Of a stretch of 64,000 nucleotides of DNA, positions 22,739-33,175 are shown piece after piece (within the stretch, counting starts at the first letter, position 1; each line of letters begins with the position of its first letter). The position numbers and the translations under genes were made by a program. The stretch comes from Bretschneidera sinensis (lineage: Eukaryota > Streptophyta > Magnoliopsida > Brassicales > Akaniaceae): assembly GCA_023935145.1 (NCBI GenBank), contig CM043701.1, positions 76,503,317 to 76,567,316 of the forward strand, given 5' to 3'. Under the pieces are notes generated by a model, which was not told the origin of the DNA, ran no database searches, and was given only the letters and a program-made list of their open reading frames with translations.

Positions 22739-22800
22739 CTAAGGATAGCTGATCTTTTCTCCTCCAGCAATTTGCACAATTCAACCTTCAACCAGACCAC
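22739..22800 (-). pseudogene. Single captured exon resembling plant RabGAP/TBC proteins
   Basis: On the minus strand a 62-bp open segment is bounded by ...catgCAG (acceptor, AG at 22802-22801) and GTAACC (donor, GT at 22738-22737). It encodes WLKVELCKLLEEKRSA within a 21-residue run, entering in phase 0 and leaving in phase 2. The string closely resembles the coiled-coil segment after the TBC domain of plant RabGAP/TBC proteins. Neighbouring exons of such a gene are not recognisable on either side. It sits inside the CACTA borders, so I read it as a second transduplicated host fragment with its splice sites. Alternative: chance resemblance over a short stretch. Confidence 0.6.
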
Positions 22801-23723
22801 CTGCATGAAGTTCATAAATTTAAAATTGAAAAGCATCATACAAAAAAAGCTTCAGTTTACCATCTATCACAACACCATATGAATAAACCACTTCATAATT
22901 ACATTGTAAAGAAGGGCCTACAATAAATATCGAAAGCACCATAAAAAGTGAACAATAGGAATACCTTCGAATAAAATATTTAACCCCCAATTATTTCTTT
23001 CTTAACACCCTGAGAAATCATTACTTAAAAAACACCAAGCAAATTCCCCTCCTAAAATATGTGAGATGCTCAACATGCCTCATGGAACCTATGTTAACGA
23101 AAAATGAAGCAAAACATAGTACCAATACCAGATGAATTAAAACAAAAATACTTGAGTACAGTAACAGAGAAAGAGATCAAAAAACACCTTTCGTACCTGA
23201 AACAAAGAGCAGAGCTGTTGAACATGAAGTCCTTTTTTTCCTTTAAAATTTGATTGCCTATAATAGGAGGACTAATAAAGTTTTACATCCCAACACAAGT
23301 GCTACAAATTTTAACTCAAAAACTGGCCATGCCACACCTACCTATAGATAGAGGCCAAACAACCTCACAAAAAAAAAAGAGAAAAAAAAAAATCAAACAC
23401 ACCAAAGAAGAATGAAAAACGATACTTAAAACTAAAAAATACATTGAATACTGAATAACATCATTTATCTTGATGACCCGATTTCACAAAATTTTCACCA
23501 TCATCCATGAGGAGCTAAAATTAATACCAGATTTAACCACCAGTAAACTCCCTATAAGCTATAGGTAAATAATCAACTGACTTACCTAGCTTCAATTAAA
23601 TTCCCAACAGTACTGCTATTAAACCTAAGTCTACTTACCTCAAGCGAAGCTGGAAAAATTATGGGTTGAATCGCAGCGTTTGTTTTAAGCAGTGTTGCAC
23701 ACCATCTTCTCAAGCATGGCGCG
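22801..23723. other. CACTA internal, no gene recognised
   Basis: AT-rich, with A-runs at 23369-23391. It may contain intron or UTR sequence carried along with the captured exon, but I cannot identify any. Confidence 0.4.
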
Positions 23724-23966
23724 GCAATGGACAGAGAGAGGGAGAGAAAATTTGAGGCAAAGCAAGGCGTGACAATGGACAGAGGGAGAGAAAATTTGAG
23801 GCAAAGCACGGCGTGGCAATGGACAGAGAGAGGGAGAGAAAATTTTAGGCAAAGCACGGCGCTGCAATGGACAGAGAGAGGGAGAGAAAATTTGAGGCAA
23901 AGCACAGCGCGGTAATGGACAGAAAGAGGGAGAGAAAATTTTAGGCAAATCACGGCGCGACAAGGA
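23724..23966. repeat. 48-bp minisatellite, five copies
   Basis: The unit begins caatggacagagagagggag, continues with an aaaatttgaggcaaagca block, and ends in a variable cggcgYgg-type piece. It repeats five times; the second copy is about 4 bp shorter. It is followed directly by the subterminal palindromes. Repeats in the unit generate several overlapping false frames. Confidence 0.92.
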
Positions 23967-23994
23967 ACGGCAGGAATATGTGAAACTTTACATC

Positions 23995-24440
23995 GTATTC
24001 CGACGCTTTGAAGCGCCGAAATATGAAAGTTAAATATACTGGCACTTGTAAGCGCCGACATATTTAACTTTCATATTTCGGTGCTTCAAAGTGCTGGAAT
24101 ATGAAATGGATTTCGAGCATATTCCGGCGCTTCTAAGTGCCGCTATATGCTCGAAACCCATTTCATATTCCAGCGCTTTTAAGCACTGAAATATGAATGA
24201 AACATTTACCGGTGCTTTGAAGCGCCGTAATAATCAGAGGAGCATATTGTGGCACTTAAAGCGCCGCTATATATATTAATATTAACATATAACGGCGCTT
24301 TGAAGCACCGTTATATATTCTTTGAATATTGCGGTACTTCAAGAAAGTGCTACAAATAAAGCACCAGCGGTTATTATATTATGGTGTTTTGAAGAAGCGC
24401 CAGAAATAAAGCGCCGGCAATTGTCAATTATCTTGTAGTG
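23995..24440. repeat. Right CACTA terminus with array of 18-bp palindromes
   Basis: At least ten degenerate copies of cggcgcttYNaagcgccg-type palindromes lie here, for example near 24000, 24040, 24080, 24127, 24170, 24210, 24253, 24294 and 24408. They are spaced by AT-rich segments that are themselves partly inverted (catatttaactttcatatttc around 24040-24080). The array ends in the CACTA terminus at 24440. Confidence 0.88.
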
Positions 24441-24490
24441 AACTCCACCAAAATATCATGATTCCATAATAACAAAACTATTGAGAAAAA
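24441..24490 (-). pseudogene. L1-type LINE, 5'-most part retained
   Basis: Read on the minus strand this gives LLLWNHDILVE, the L1 endonuclease block with the LLW motif, and it continues in the same frame beyond the CACTA insertion at 15489 (QITNQSISVKI). It ends against an A-rich run at about 24485. The LINE is therefore 5'-truncated within its endonuclease. Confidence 0.75.
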
Positions 24491-24559
24491 AAAAAAAAAA
24501 AAGAGGCCATAAAATGGGAAATTGAAAGTTTATGTAACAAAGCTTTTATAATAGTTAAT

Positions 24560-24905
24560 TTAATAAATTTTTTTATTCAAAAATTGATAATAAATTGTAT
24601 CGAAACCGAGACTTTACTCTCATGAAAAGGGAGGTGTAACTGTTCAAATAAGCTCATGATTGTTGTGGGATTATGAAATATTAAGTTATATTGATTTCGC
24701 ATAATCCAATTAAATTAACATTTTTTTGTATATTTATATATATATTTAAATTTTTTTTTTTTTATCTTAACTTGTATTGAAAGTGCGGCTTTACTCTAAC
24801 GACGAGGGAGGTGTAACTACTCAAGTAAGCTTATGACCGCTATGACATTACTAAATCTTGAGTTATATTGTTTTTGTACAGTTTAATTCAATTAATATTT
24901 TCACA
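24560..24905. repeat. Tandem duplication, ~178-bp unit, two diverged copies
   Basis: ttgtatcgaaaccgagactt at 24594 and its relative at 24772 (ttgtattgaaagtgcggctt) begin two units. They share gggaggtgtaact, aataagctYatga and ttgagttatattg blocks. Non-coding. Confidence 0.75.
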
Positions 24906-26372
24906 AAAAAAAATCTGGATCTTTTGTGGATTGGTTCGTTGTAGTTATGTGTTGGTGAGATGAAATGTCATGTCATTTAAAATTGGAGGGATAATCAGAA
25001 TTGTGCCATATCATCTATTATAAAGAATAACAAATATGTAACTAAAAATAAAATGTTCTCCTTCCTCAATGAGTTTCTCTTTTCTCTCAATTCTTTTCTT
25101 TGCTTTTCTCGTCAACCAAGCCAAACAACACGGTCTCCTTTCTTTTCTTTGATTTTCCCACTAGCCAACAATTTAATGTTTCACAGATTGGTGACTTTGG
25201 AAGCTACTAGGAAACCGATTTTGGAGCCCATACCTCAAGGACAAGTAGTCAATGGCGGCTTGGGGTCGTCCTCTCTTCCTGATCTGTTATTGATCACCAC
25301 CAACAAGCTAAAAACATTCCTCAGCTCTTTCCTCATTCAAAGCTACCCAGAAAAATAAACCTTTAAATCTCTAAATTTGTTTGAGCAAACATTGACCATC
25401 AATTTGTCTTTCTTACACAAAGAAGAAAAATTACTAGAATACGAGTTAGATAGAGAAGAATAGAGAGTACGAATTTTGGAGAGAAAATTAATTGTTGGTG
25501 GTGAGTCTAGTTTGCTGGAGTACGAGTTTAAAATAAAAAAAAAGTTTGTTGGAGTATTAGTGAAAGTTTGAGAGCAAAAATTCTTGGCTAGATAATATTT
25601 TAGACCCATCTGATATTTTATTAGTAATTTTGGAGAATTTTATTAGTAATATTTATATAGGTGTGAGACCAAAGTTGTAAATTTTACGTCGGACATTTGG
25701 TTTAGCTATTAAAATAGAATGTTTCGGTTTTGGTGCACCGTTTCAGATTTGACGGTATTTTTAAATATGTACTTATCAAATTAAATATATTTAAAAAATA
25801 CATAATTATAAATATAAATCATAAGAAAACAATCACTATTAAAATATATAAATTAATCATACCCAAATTTTTGCTTTAAAATCAATTATAATTTTTTTGG
25901 CATAAATCTAATTTTGGAGTTTGTCCTACTATCAAATTACATACTATATATATATATATCATAATAAAATAATTATTATTAAAACATCAAATGATAAATA
26001 TAATGTATCTATCATCCACATTATCCAAAATCCAAATACCCTCTTAAAATTTTTAAAAATACAAAAAATTAAAATTAAAATATTTCGGCTAAAAAGGACC
26101 GAAACAGATCGAAATAGGTCGAAACAGAAAGCGAAAAAAAGTATTGTGGTGATTTGTTTCGGTTTAGTATTGAAACTAAAACATAAAAATTCACAACTTT
26201 GCGTGAGATCCAAAAAATAATGTTACTAGTGAAGTTCCCCAACCAAGAAGTTTCAGACAACTTTAAAACATTGGTTTTTGACCCGATCTAACCACTAATT
26301 CCTTGTCTAAGAGAGAGAAATGGAAAGAAAGAGACGTTTGAGAGTGTTTGGCTGTAAAGTTTTAATTATAGA
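24906..26372. other. Intergenic, nothing supported
   Basis: It includes pyrimidine-rich stretches (25050-25170) and AT-rich DNA. A 101-codon frame at 25053-25358 (plus) has no recognisable domain. Low-complexity frames at 25920-26220 arise from AT-rich composition. No reliable gene. Confidence 0.45.
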
Positions 26373-26796
26373 ATAAATTTTATTTTTAGTCATTTTAGTT
26401 TGTTTAGTGTCTTTATTGGGCCTCTGAAGTTTAAAACATTCATATTGGGTCATTTAAGTTTGGTACCCATTCTAATCAAATCCTTCACCCAAATGACATA
26501 GCTCATTTACCATAGGTTCATTCATAGCAAGCATCTTCATCAATTTCATTTAATTGATCCTCAATTACATCTACCACAACTTTATGTTTCAAATAAATTT
26601 CAATGACTATTGACTTGGGAACTTTCATACACATGGTGTATACATTTGAATAACTAGTTAATAAAACAAAATCATTTAAGTGAAAGACTTCGTTGAAACA
26701 TGTACCAAACTTAAAGGACTCAATAGGAACGTCTTAAACTCCAAGAACCTAACAAGGACATGAGACAAACAAAAAAAAACTAAAAATGAAATTTAC
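26373..26796. mobile_element. MITE with ~100-bp terminal inverted repeats (MULE-like)
   Basis: The left end reads ataaattttatttttagtca... through ggtcatttaagtttggtac. The inverted right end reads gtaaatttcatttttagttt... through gtcctttaagtttggtaca. Both arms share taaattt-attttta, gtttaa-ac-ttc-tattg and ttaagtttggtac in the same order for about 100 bp. The centre is short and non-coding. Long inverted repeats with a tiny core fit Mutator-derived non-autonomous elements. No clear 9-bp target duplication is visible, so the class is tentative. It lies about 540 bp downstream of the GT47 stop codon. Confidence 0.72.
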
Positions 26797-27337
26797 TATG
26801 AGATGGCAAAATCATGATCACTCTTTTAGAATTAAATGACATGCAACAACTCATATCACCGTCAACAACACAAAACTCTAAAGAGATCAAACCACATAGG
26901 ATCCAGATCCTTCACAAAAGGTTATAATTGACAGATTAAAAAAGTAAGAGAAAAACAAGAGAATGAGGAAGAAAAATGAGAAAAAATGTTGATCTTCCCG
27001 TCCCGTGTTTATTTAATAAAGGGCATACATCAATAAAAAAATTAAGAGCACAAAAATTCTTTAAAAAAAATAAGGATAGACAAGTGAAGAGCAAAAAAAC
27101 AGAAGAAAAACTCAATTTAGTTTATAATGTCCAATCCTCAATCTTCTGATTTCTTTTCTCTTACTCTCTAGTTGCTGAATCATTGTTGAATGCGTCTTCA
27201 TTAGAGTTTCACTTCTTCCACTGTGTACTAAAAGATTCCTCATTAATTCTGTGTCAATAATAAATCATCCAACAACTAAAAAATATTTAACCTGTGCTAC
27301 AACAATCAAGGAGCTAGATATACATACATGAAATTGA
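26797..27337. promoter_or_regulatory. 3' flank and probable 3' UTR of the GT47 gene
   Basis: AT-rich sequence following the stop codon at 27338-27340 on the minus strand. No gene is seen. The 3' UTR must lie here, but no single polyadenylation signal can be chosen among several AATAAA-like sites. Confidence 0.4.
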
Positions 27338-30300
27338 TCAAAATGGCAGCCTAAAATTAAGCCTCCTTAACCAAACTGAGTGAAGTACCATATGAATCAA
27401 ACCAAATGGCTGAGCTGGTCTGTTTAACACAAAATGCCTTTGAACCTGCATAACCTTCTTCTGCATTTTCAAATACTTTTCATATGGTATCCCTTTCAAT
27501 ATCGTCTTGATCTCTGGTATCCTCTTCGACGGAATGTATATTGAAAACTCGGCCCAATCAAGAACATCACTAAATGGCAATGCATAATAATCAGAAATCA
27601 GAACAGGAACACACCCTACATTAAGCGCTGTGACAACTCTAGGGCTTGCAACTTCGAACCCACTTGGGCACAGGCAAAACTTGCTTCTACCCATTAACTT
27701 GAAGTAGTCTTTCTCACGTTTTAGGTACTCATGGACTTGAACTTCATTGTCTTTGTCTTTCCAGTGCTCTAGTAAGACCTCTCTTATGTGACCATGGGAT
27801 CCGCCAGCGAAAAATGCTAATATCGAACGCTTTTTGGGGGGACGACCTAGGTGTTCATGAGGAGGGCCAAGTTTGCCAACGGGTATGTTGATTTCTGGTA
27901 TTGAGACATCTCTTTGCGGTTGGAACCCTTCTGATGTATTGGCATTGCAAAGGACTCTTATGAAATTCTTGTAGAGCTCAGGATTGATATCCGAGATGTC
28001 TGGTGCCTGAAAAAATTTCAAATATTCAGATAGAAACATTAGGAAATGGCCATGATCATTGATGATCATAAAATTGCTCTAGCCATCCTTCAATTATGGA
28101 TGCCTAACACTTTAAATACCTAAATTAGGAATTTGGCCTCAAGAGTACCCAGTTTAAAGTTTAATTAATTGTAACGTAACCTTTTAAAGTATTATTTATC
28201 AACCAGATTATCTTAAAAGCTTTATGATATAAAGAATTTGATTACAAAATTTTTACAAATGCTAAAGTAAATGTAATACACCATGATAAAAAAAATTCTA
28301 AGGATTTCTCGAGTACTAGAAATATTTTTCTTTATTTTTTGTTATTGAAAATTCGAAAAATCACAAAAAAAATTGTAATTAAGTAAGATATTCACAAAAA
28401 TGATTAGATGACCTTTAAATGGTTGCAAAAGTTTTTATTGAAATTTTGTTTCGGTGCATTCAATCATTTCAAAGTGAAAAAAAAAATAGTTATTAACACA
28501 TGGATCCAAAGTTTATGGACCTTTAATATAATTCTTCCTGAAATTTAGATTATAAAAATTATTACAATGGTGATAATGATAACAACATAATTGCATAGAT
28601 TGACATTATATCATGAAACTTTGTCAACATAAATTTTCAGCTCGAGTAGTGATATGCATACACCCCTTCTTGGGTATTAATTAGGATACTCTCAAAGCTC
28701 TTTTGATAATTGATCGAAACTAAATTAAGAATAGACTCATAGTTGATTAATAATTTACAAAGGTTCTTTATATCTTATTCGCTACAATGTTTTTTACCAA
28801 AAAAAATTCGAAAAACTGATTAGTTTACATCATTTAGTTACTAGTCAGCTTTCTACCAATTACATGTCCATTTTTATCGTCCCCACAGTAGACAGTGATC
28901 ACATGTTATCGTTATTACCATTTAAATGAATATCTACAACTAGAGAAGAAGATGCGTGTTTAGCATGTACATACCCAATCATGGCAAGAAACCAAGAAAT
29001 GGTCAGCTCCATCGCTTCTATTCCAATATGGGTGCTTGTCAGCTATTACACCAATGTAATCCATAACCAATCTTTGAAGCTGATCACGATCATAAGTCAC
29101 CAGAGGCCGGTAAATATAGTGGATGATATAGGCCACGCTAATGGGTACCAAGAATACATTTGCCTCGTCAGGATGTCGAGCCATGAAATGGCTCTTCCCA
29201 TTCTCCATCTCATCCATGATTTGTCCTTCGATGCCATAGATGTCATTCACTGGACCACCGTGGACTAAGGGTAGCTCTCCTTCTCTGTAAACCCACACCT
29301 TCAATCTCTTCTCCATCTCTATATGACTCCTATCATAACAAATATAACATTGATTAATACGAAGTCTTGAAAATTTCAGAGTTGGTGAGGCCAAATTACA
29401 ACTTCCTTATTTGTTCTTATAAGGTATACTACTCCTACTACTTTAATTAAAATAAAATAAAAGAGAAGGTAATTGACATAGCCAACAATGATAATTGATA
29501 GAATTATCTTTAAAGGTTGTTCAGTTTGTTCGGATTATAAAACAAAAACAGAAGAAAAAAAAAGGGTATCCAAGCTGTAGATAATGTATTCAGTATTCGA
29601 GGAATCAATAATTCGATTAATGGGTGTAATATCAACACTATATATGGACGACACACCATTCATCATTCGAGATTATTTATGTTAAGGGAGATGCATGTGT
29701 TCTAATACTCCCATGTTCCTCTTGATCTCTTTACTATTTAACTTAAATTTGTAGTTTCATCGTGTATTTTATAAATGTGTATTATGTACATAATACAATG
29801 TTTCTTTTGTTTCCATTTATTGGTTTGGGTATCTAATTCCAAATTAAATTTATGTTCTCAATTTTAGTTTTGAAAGGAATTTGTTTTTGGTGATTTTTTT
29901 CCTATTCTAAGCATTCATGAGTGTGAGTTCCATTTTATTTTATTTTTGCTTTTCCTTATTACAAACTATGTAACCGAAATCAAATTTGAGATATTAATTG
30001 CTCTTACAAGAAAAGATGTGTAACTGCTGGATTATTCCTACGACAGTTCCAAACTTCTAAATACAATTTTTTTTGGATAAAAACTATGTTTTCAAATACA
30101 AACAAAAAGATTAATTAAAAAGAAGAAGACAATAAAATTAAGCGGTCACGTAATACTATGAAAGATTGTCGAAGACAATTGATCAATAAGTGCAAAAATA
30201 ATTTTTTTTTTTTACATTTTAGAAATGGATCAGAATATTCTCCTTTCGGAATTGTCTCATGAGATAGATTTCCAAGTCATCTATAAATTAAACCAAGAGT

Positions 30301-32705
30301 TAGTATTAAAACATTGATTTTTTTTGGAATCAAAATCACCCTATACCATATCAGTAAAATGAAAGTATTTTTGAAAATCACATTTTTTTGAAAATTAAAA
30401 AATAAAAATAAAAACTTCTCATAAGAATTGTTCACTGCCACACATACACGCACCGGCACATGCAGTGGCTAACAATGACCAAAAAATGGGATGGATTGGC
30501 GCTTCAAATGCCGATCAACTAGTGGTGTCACTTTCTTATAATACTCACTAGAAGGTGCTAGATTTGAAAAAATAACACTATTTGTGGTAGAGAAGCAGGC
30601 AGTGAAAGGGTGGCTGGCTATTGAAAGACGATTGCTTTTGAATCTCATTTTATAGCTCTCGACGAGAGTTTTTCAACAATGTTGAGAGTGTATTTTTTCG
30701 ATTATTTGTTATCTCAATATCACCAAAAACTCACAAGAGCAAAAAAAATTAAATCATTGACTCTATTAAATTACCACTATATTTCTTGTTTTGTTTTGAA
30801 AAAAAAATGAATTTGTATGAATATTTTGATCATCAACAAATGGTGACAAATCAAAATAGAGAGTATTCTGATCCTTTAAATTTTTTTAGATAGTTTGTAA
30901 ACTTATTGATTGAAATTTTGATTATTTAAATTAATTTAATGATAGTTGTTGAGTTAGAATATTTTTCTTCCGTGTAATAACCTTATTCTCCTAATTAACT
31001 AAAATCTTAGCTTCGCCACTTGTTTCCTCATGGGTCATCCTATGGGATCAAAGGATCAAAGGCTGGTGCGGTTTGGGCTTTGGATACCTTTAGTTGTAAA
31101 AATATTATATTTATTTTTTTTCAATAATTTGGATATTTAAAAAAAAAATCAATTTTTTCAATATTATGTTAAAAAGAAAAATATTATTTTTCAAAAAATT
31201 TTCAAATTATTGAATATTTTAAAGAAAAATAGAGATAAATTTTTTCATAACTAAATGCACTTAAATCTCTAAACTCAAATTAATTTCCTCAACCCTAAAC
31301 ATTGACCTTCCAAAAGAAGTAAGAAAGAAAAGAAGAAAAAAGACAACTATCCTAACTGTTTTCTTTACAAAGGAAAAATGTATTCTAATTGAGAAGATTT
31401 TTCCTTCAATGACACATCTAAAAAAGCTTTGCATGTAACTAAATTGATATCAAATTATGTTGCCATTTTTTTTATATAAATAATAATATACTCTTCCATT
31501 CTAAACAAAGGTAATTTCCTAAATCAAATTGACATAACAAAATTAATTGGACAGAATTACACCCTATTTCTTGTCCATTATTATTATTATTATACAATAT
31601 GGCAAGAAATCTCAGAGAGATTATATAGAATCGCAGCTTTAATTAACATACATGCACTGCAAATGTGTAATTTTCAAAATTTTATCATGAAATCAAGGCA
31701 TGAGATTCACTATTACTAAGAAAATAAATTTCATTAATTTGCGTATCTAAGAGATTAACTCATCTGCTGTAAAAAAAATTGTGAAGCAAAGCTTACGGCA
31801 CACATAAATTTTGTTTATAAAATAATCTCCACCAAATCCCAAAATTTAAGGAACTCAAATCTATATGCGAAAACAGTATTTTATACGTTTTACTTCATAA
31901 TTTTTTCTACAGAAAATTTATTCCTATTTTTCAAACAAGTTACAGATATACTTTTTTCAATATTATAGATAAGTTATGATATAAAAATCCCTCACAAAAA
32001 TGTGAAACTTTCTATTTCATTTTATAGATGACTTGTTTTAAGCAATTACGATGATTAGAGATAAAAGATTTGAACAAAAGATTTTCTTTTAAAAAGAGAG
32101 ATATAATTATAGTTTATACTCTGACCAAGGAAATGAAACGGTAAACAAATTAATAAAAAAAAAAACATAAGAATTAAGTGTCAAAAACTCAACTGATGAA
32201 ATGCATATGGATTTCTGTAAATGGATCCTCTGGGAATGTAAGTCTCTTCCTTGTTTGATGTATAATTATGTGACCTAATTGCTTTGTGTATAGCTTCTCG
32301 TGCTTTCACCAAACCATCTTCGATTCTCTCCAAACTACCTTTTTTCTGCCACGAAAAGAAATTTAATGATAAAAAACATATATATAATTAATGAAGCTCT
32401 AAAACAAACAAGTTCAAATTATCAAAACTATTAATTTTGCGCACTTTCTTACGCCGCGTAATTTTTGTGATGTTGCTACCACGGATAGTATTAGCAGTAG
32501 GTTCTGGTAATGGGGCAGGAGATGGTGAGATTAGGGAGATTTGTGGTGTTTTATGGTCGGTTTTAATGAGGGCACTGTGAGGTGTGGAAGGAGATAAAAA
32601 GTTTACGAGGTCGTTTTGATTCACAAGAGACAAGTAGAAGAGAAGGGAGAGCAAAAGTAGAGCTGGTAACAGTAAAAAACGAAAGTCGCAGCTAAATTCT
32701 GCCAT
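27338..32705 (-). CDS. GT47 exostosin-family glycosyltransferase, four exons, apparently intact
   Basis: Exons: 32705-32445 (ATG), 32345-32194, 29329-28975 and 28006-27338 (stop). Lengths 261+152+355+669 sum to 1437, giving 478 residues with all introns in consistent phase (0, 2, 0). The introns have GT...AG ends; the first donor (GTGCGC) is weak but is the one that keeps frame. Residues about 9-30 form one hydrophobic anchor followed by a Pro/Ser/Thr-rich stem, as in type II Golgi enzymes. The exostosin domain follows: [92 protein letters not shown], and [17 protein letters not shown]. Family members transfer sugars in cell-wall polysaccharide synthesis in the Golgi; the substrate here is unknown. 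In [12 protein letters not shown] a Thr occupies the site that is Glu in most GT47 enzymes. The C-terminus ([15 protein letters not shown]) is typical. The closest relatives I recall are the Arabidopsis At5g20260/At3g42180/At5g11130 group. Confidence 0.92.
29330..32193 (-). other. Intron 2 of the GT47 gene (2.86 kb)
   Basis: A long AT-rich intron with donor GTTGAG (after ...YAFH and the first two bases of the Q codon) and acceptor ...GATAG before GAGTCATATAG. No TE coding region is recognisable inside, although its size and A/T runs suggest old insertions. A possible Stowaway-like end (atactcttccattct, about 31488) could not be paired. Confidence 0.8.
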
Positions 32706-33175
32706 GGATTCTTAGTCCTCTCCTCTCTAGAGTACTAGAAGGAAAGAGAAAGAGAGACAGACTTTTATTGTACTAAAAAGTATTTTGCTCTTAAAAATTG
32801 AAGTACTAAAATCACTATATTAAAAAAAGGAAAAAGAAGTACTAATAAAACCGTAAGATTGAGGCTGTGACAGAAAAAATTTAGGATATGCCATTTTCAT
32901 TTTGGCCAACTCATCTCTAACAAAGAATTAAAATTATCTGAGTTGGGGAGGTATATATGTAATAGATTTTGGCAGTTAAGGTCTTCGATTTTAATTGATA
33001 TAATTTTGAAAATTTGGTAACGGAAGGAAGAAGGGTGTTTGTGGGGGGGGGGGGGGGGTGTGGGGGTGTAAAAATGTCACATTTGAAAGCCAGGACAATT
33101 AAGGATTTGGTGTAATATTCCTTTTATAAATTAGGTTGATTATGCCCTAATAATATTGCTGGCATTTAAATTGTT
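32706..33175 (-). promoter_or_regulatory. Upstream region of the GT47 gene
   Basis: Directly upstream of the start codon the minus strand is CT-rich (complement of ctagaaggaaagagaaagag at 32732-32751), typical of plant 5' UTRs. A TATA-like aataaaag lies about 60 bases upstream of the start. A run of 16 G at 33043-33058 lies about 340 bases upstream. The region ends at the 3' end of a LINE. Confidence 0.45.
33043..33058. repeat. Homopolymer run of 16 G
   Basis: An uninterrupted G16 followed by tgtgggggtg. Unusual in AT-rich DNA and likely length-variable. Confidence 0.9.

Larger units (their letters stand above)
15493..24440 (-). mobile_element. 8.95-kb CACTA transposon with 3-bp target duplication, carrying host gene pieces
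   Basis: The left end reads CACTACAAGATAAAAGG, and the right end read inward is CACTACAAGATAATTGAC: 13 identical terminal bases. AAC flanks both sides (15490-15492 and 24441-24443), the 3-bp duplication expected for CACTA elements. The two flanks rejoin as one LINE endonuclease reading, confirming the insertion. Inside are subterminal palindrome arrays at both ends, a broken Transposase_24/TNPA-type gene (minus), a PPR gene fragment (plus), a RabGAP-like exon (minus) and a 48-bp minisatellite. I see no TNP2 gene, so it would depend on another element to move. Confidence 0.93.

Noticed and set aside
23582..24061. 159-codon frame with repeated FSLPLSVHC units (minus) and overlapping frames.
   Set aside because: Product of the 48-bp minisatellite, whose unit length is divisible by three. 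No domain or plausible start context.
25053..25358. 101-codon frame on the plus strand.
   Set aside because: The first part is pyrimidine-rich low complexity and the second part matches nothing that I recognise. No splice or promoter support.
31488..31620. Possible Stowaway-like end (atactcttccattct) in GT47 intron 2.
   Set aside because: A single weak terminus without an inverted partner or TA duplication.
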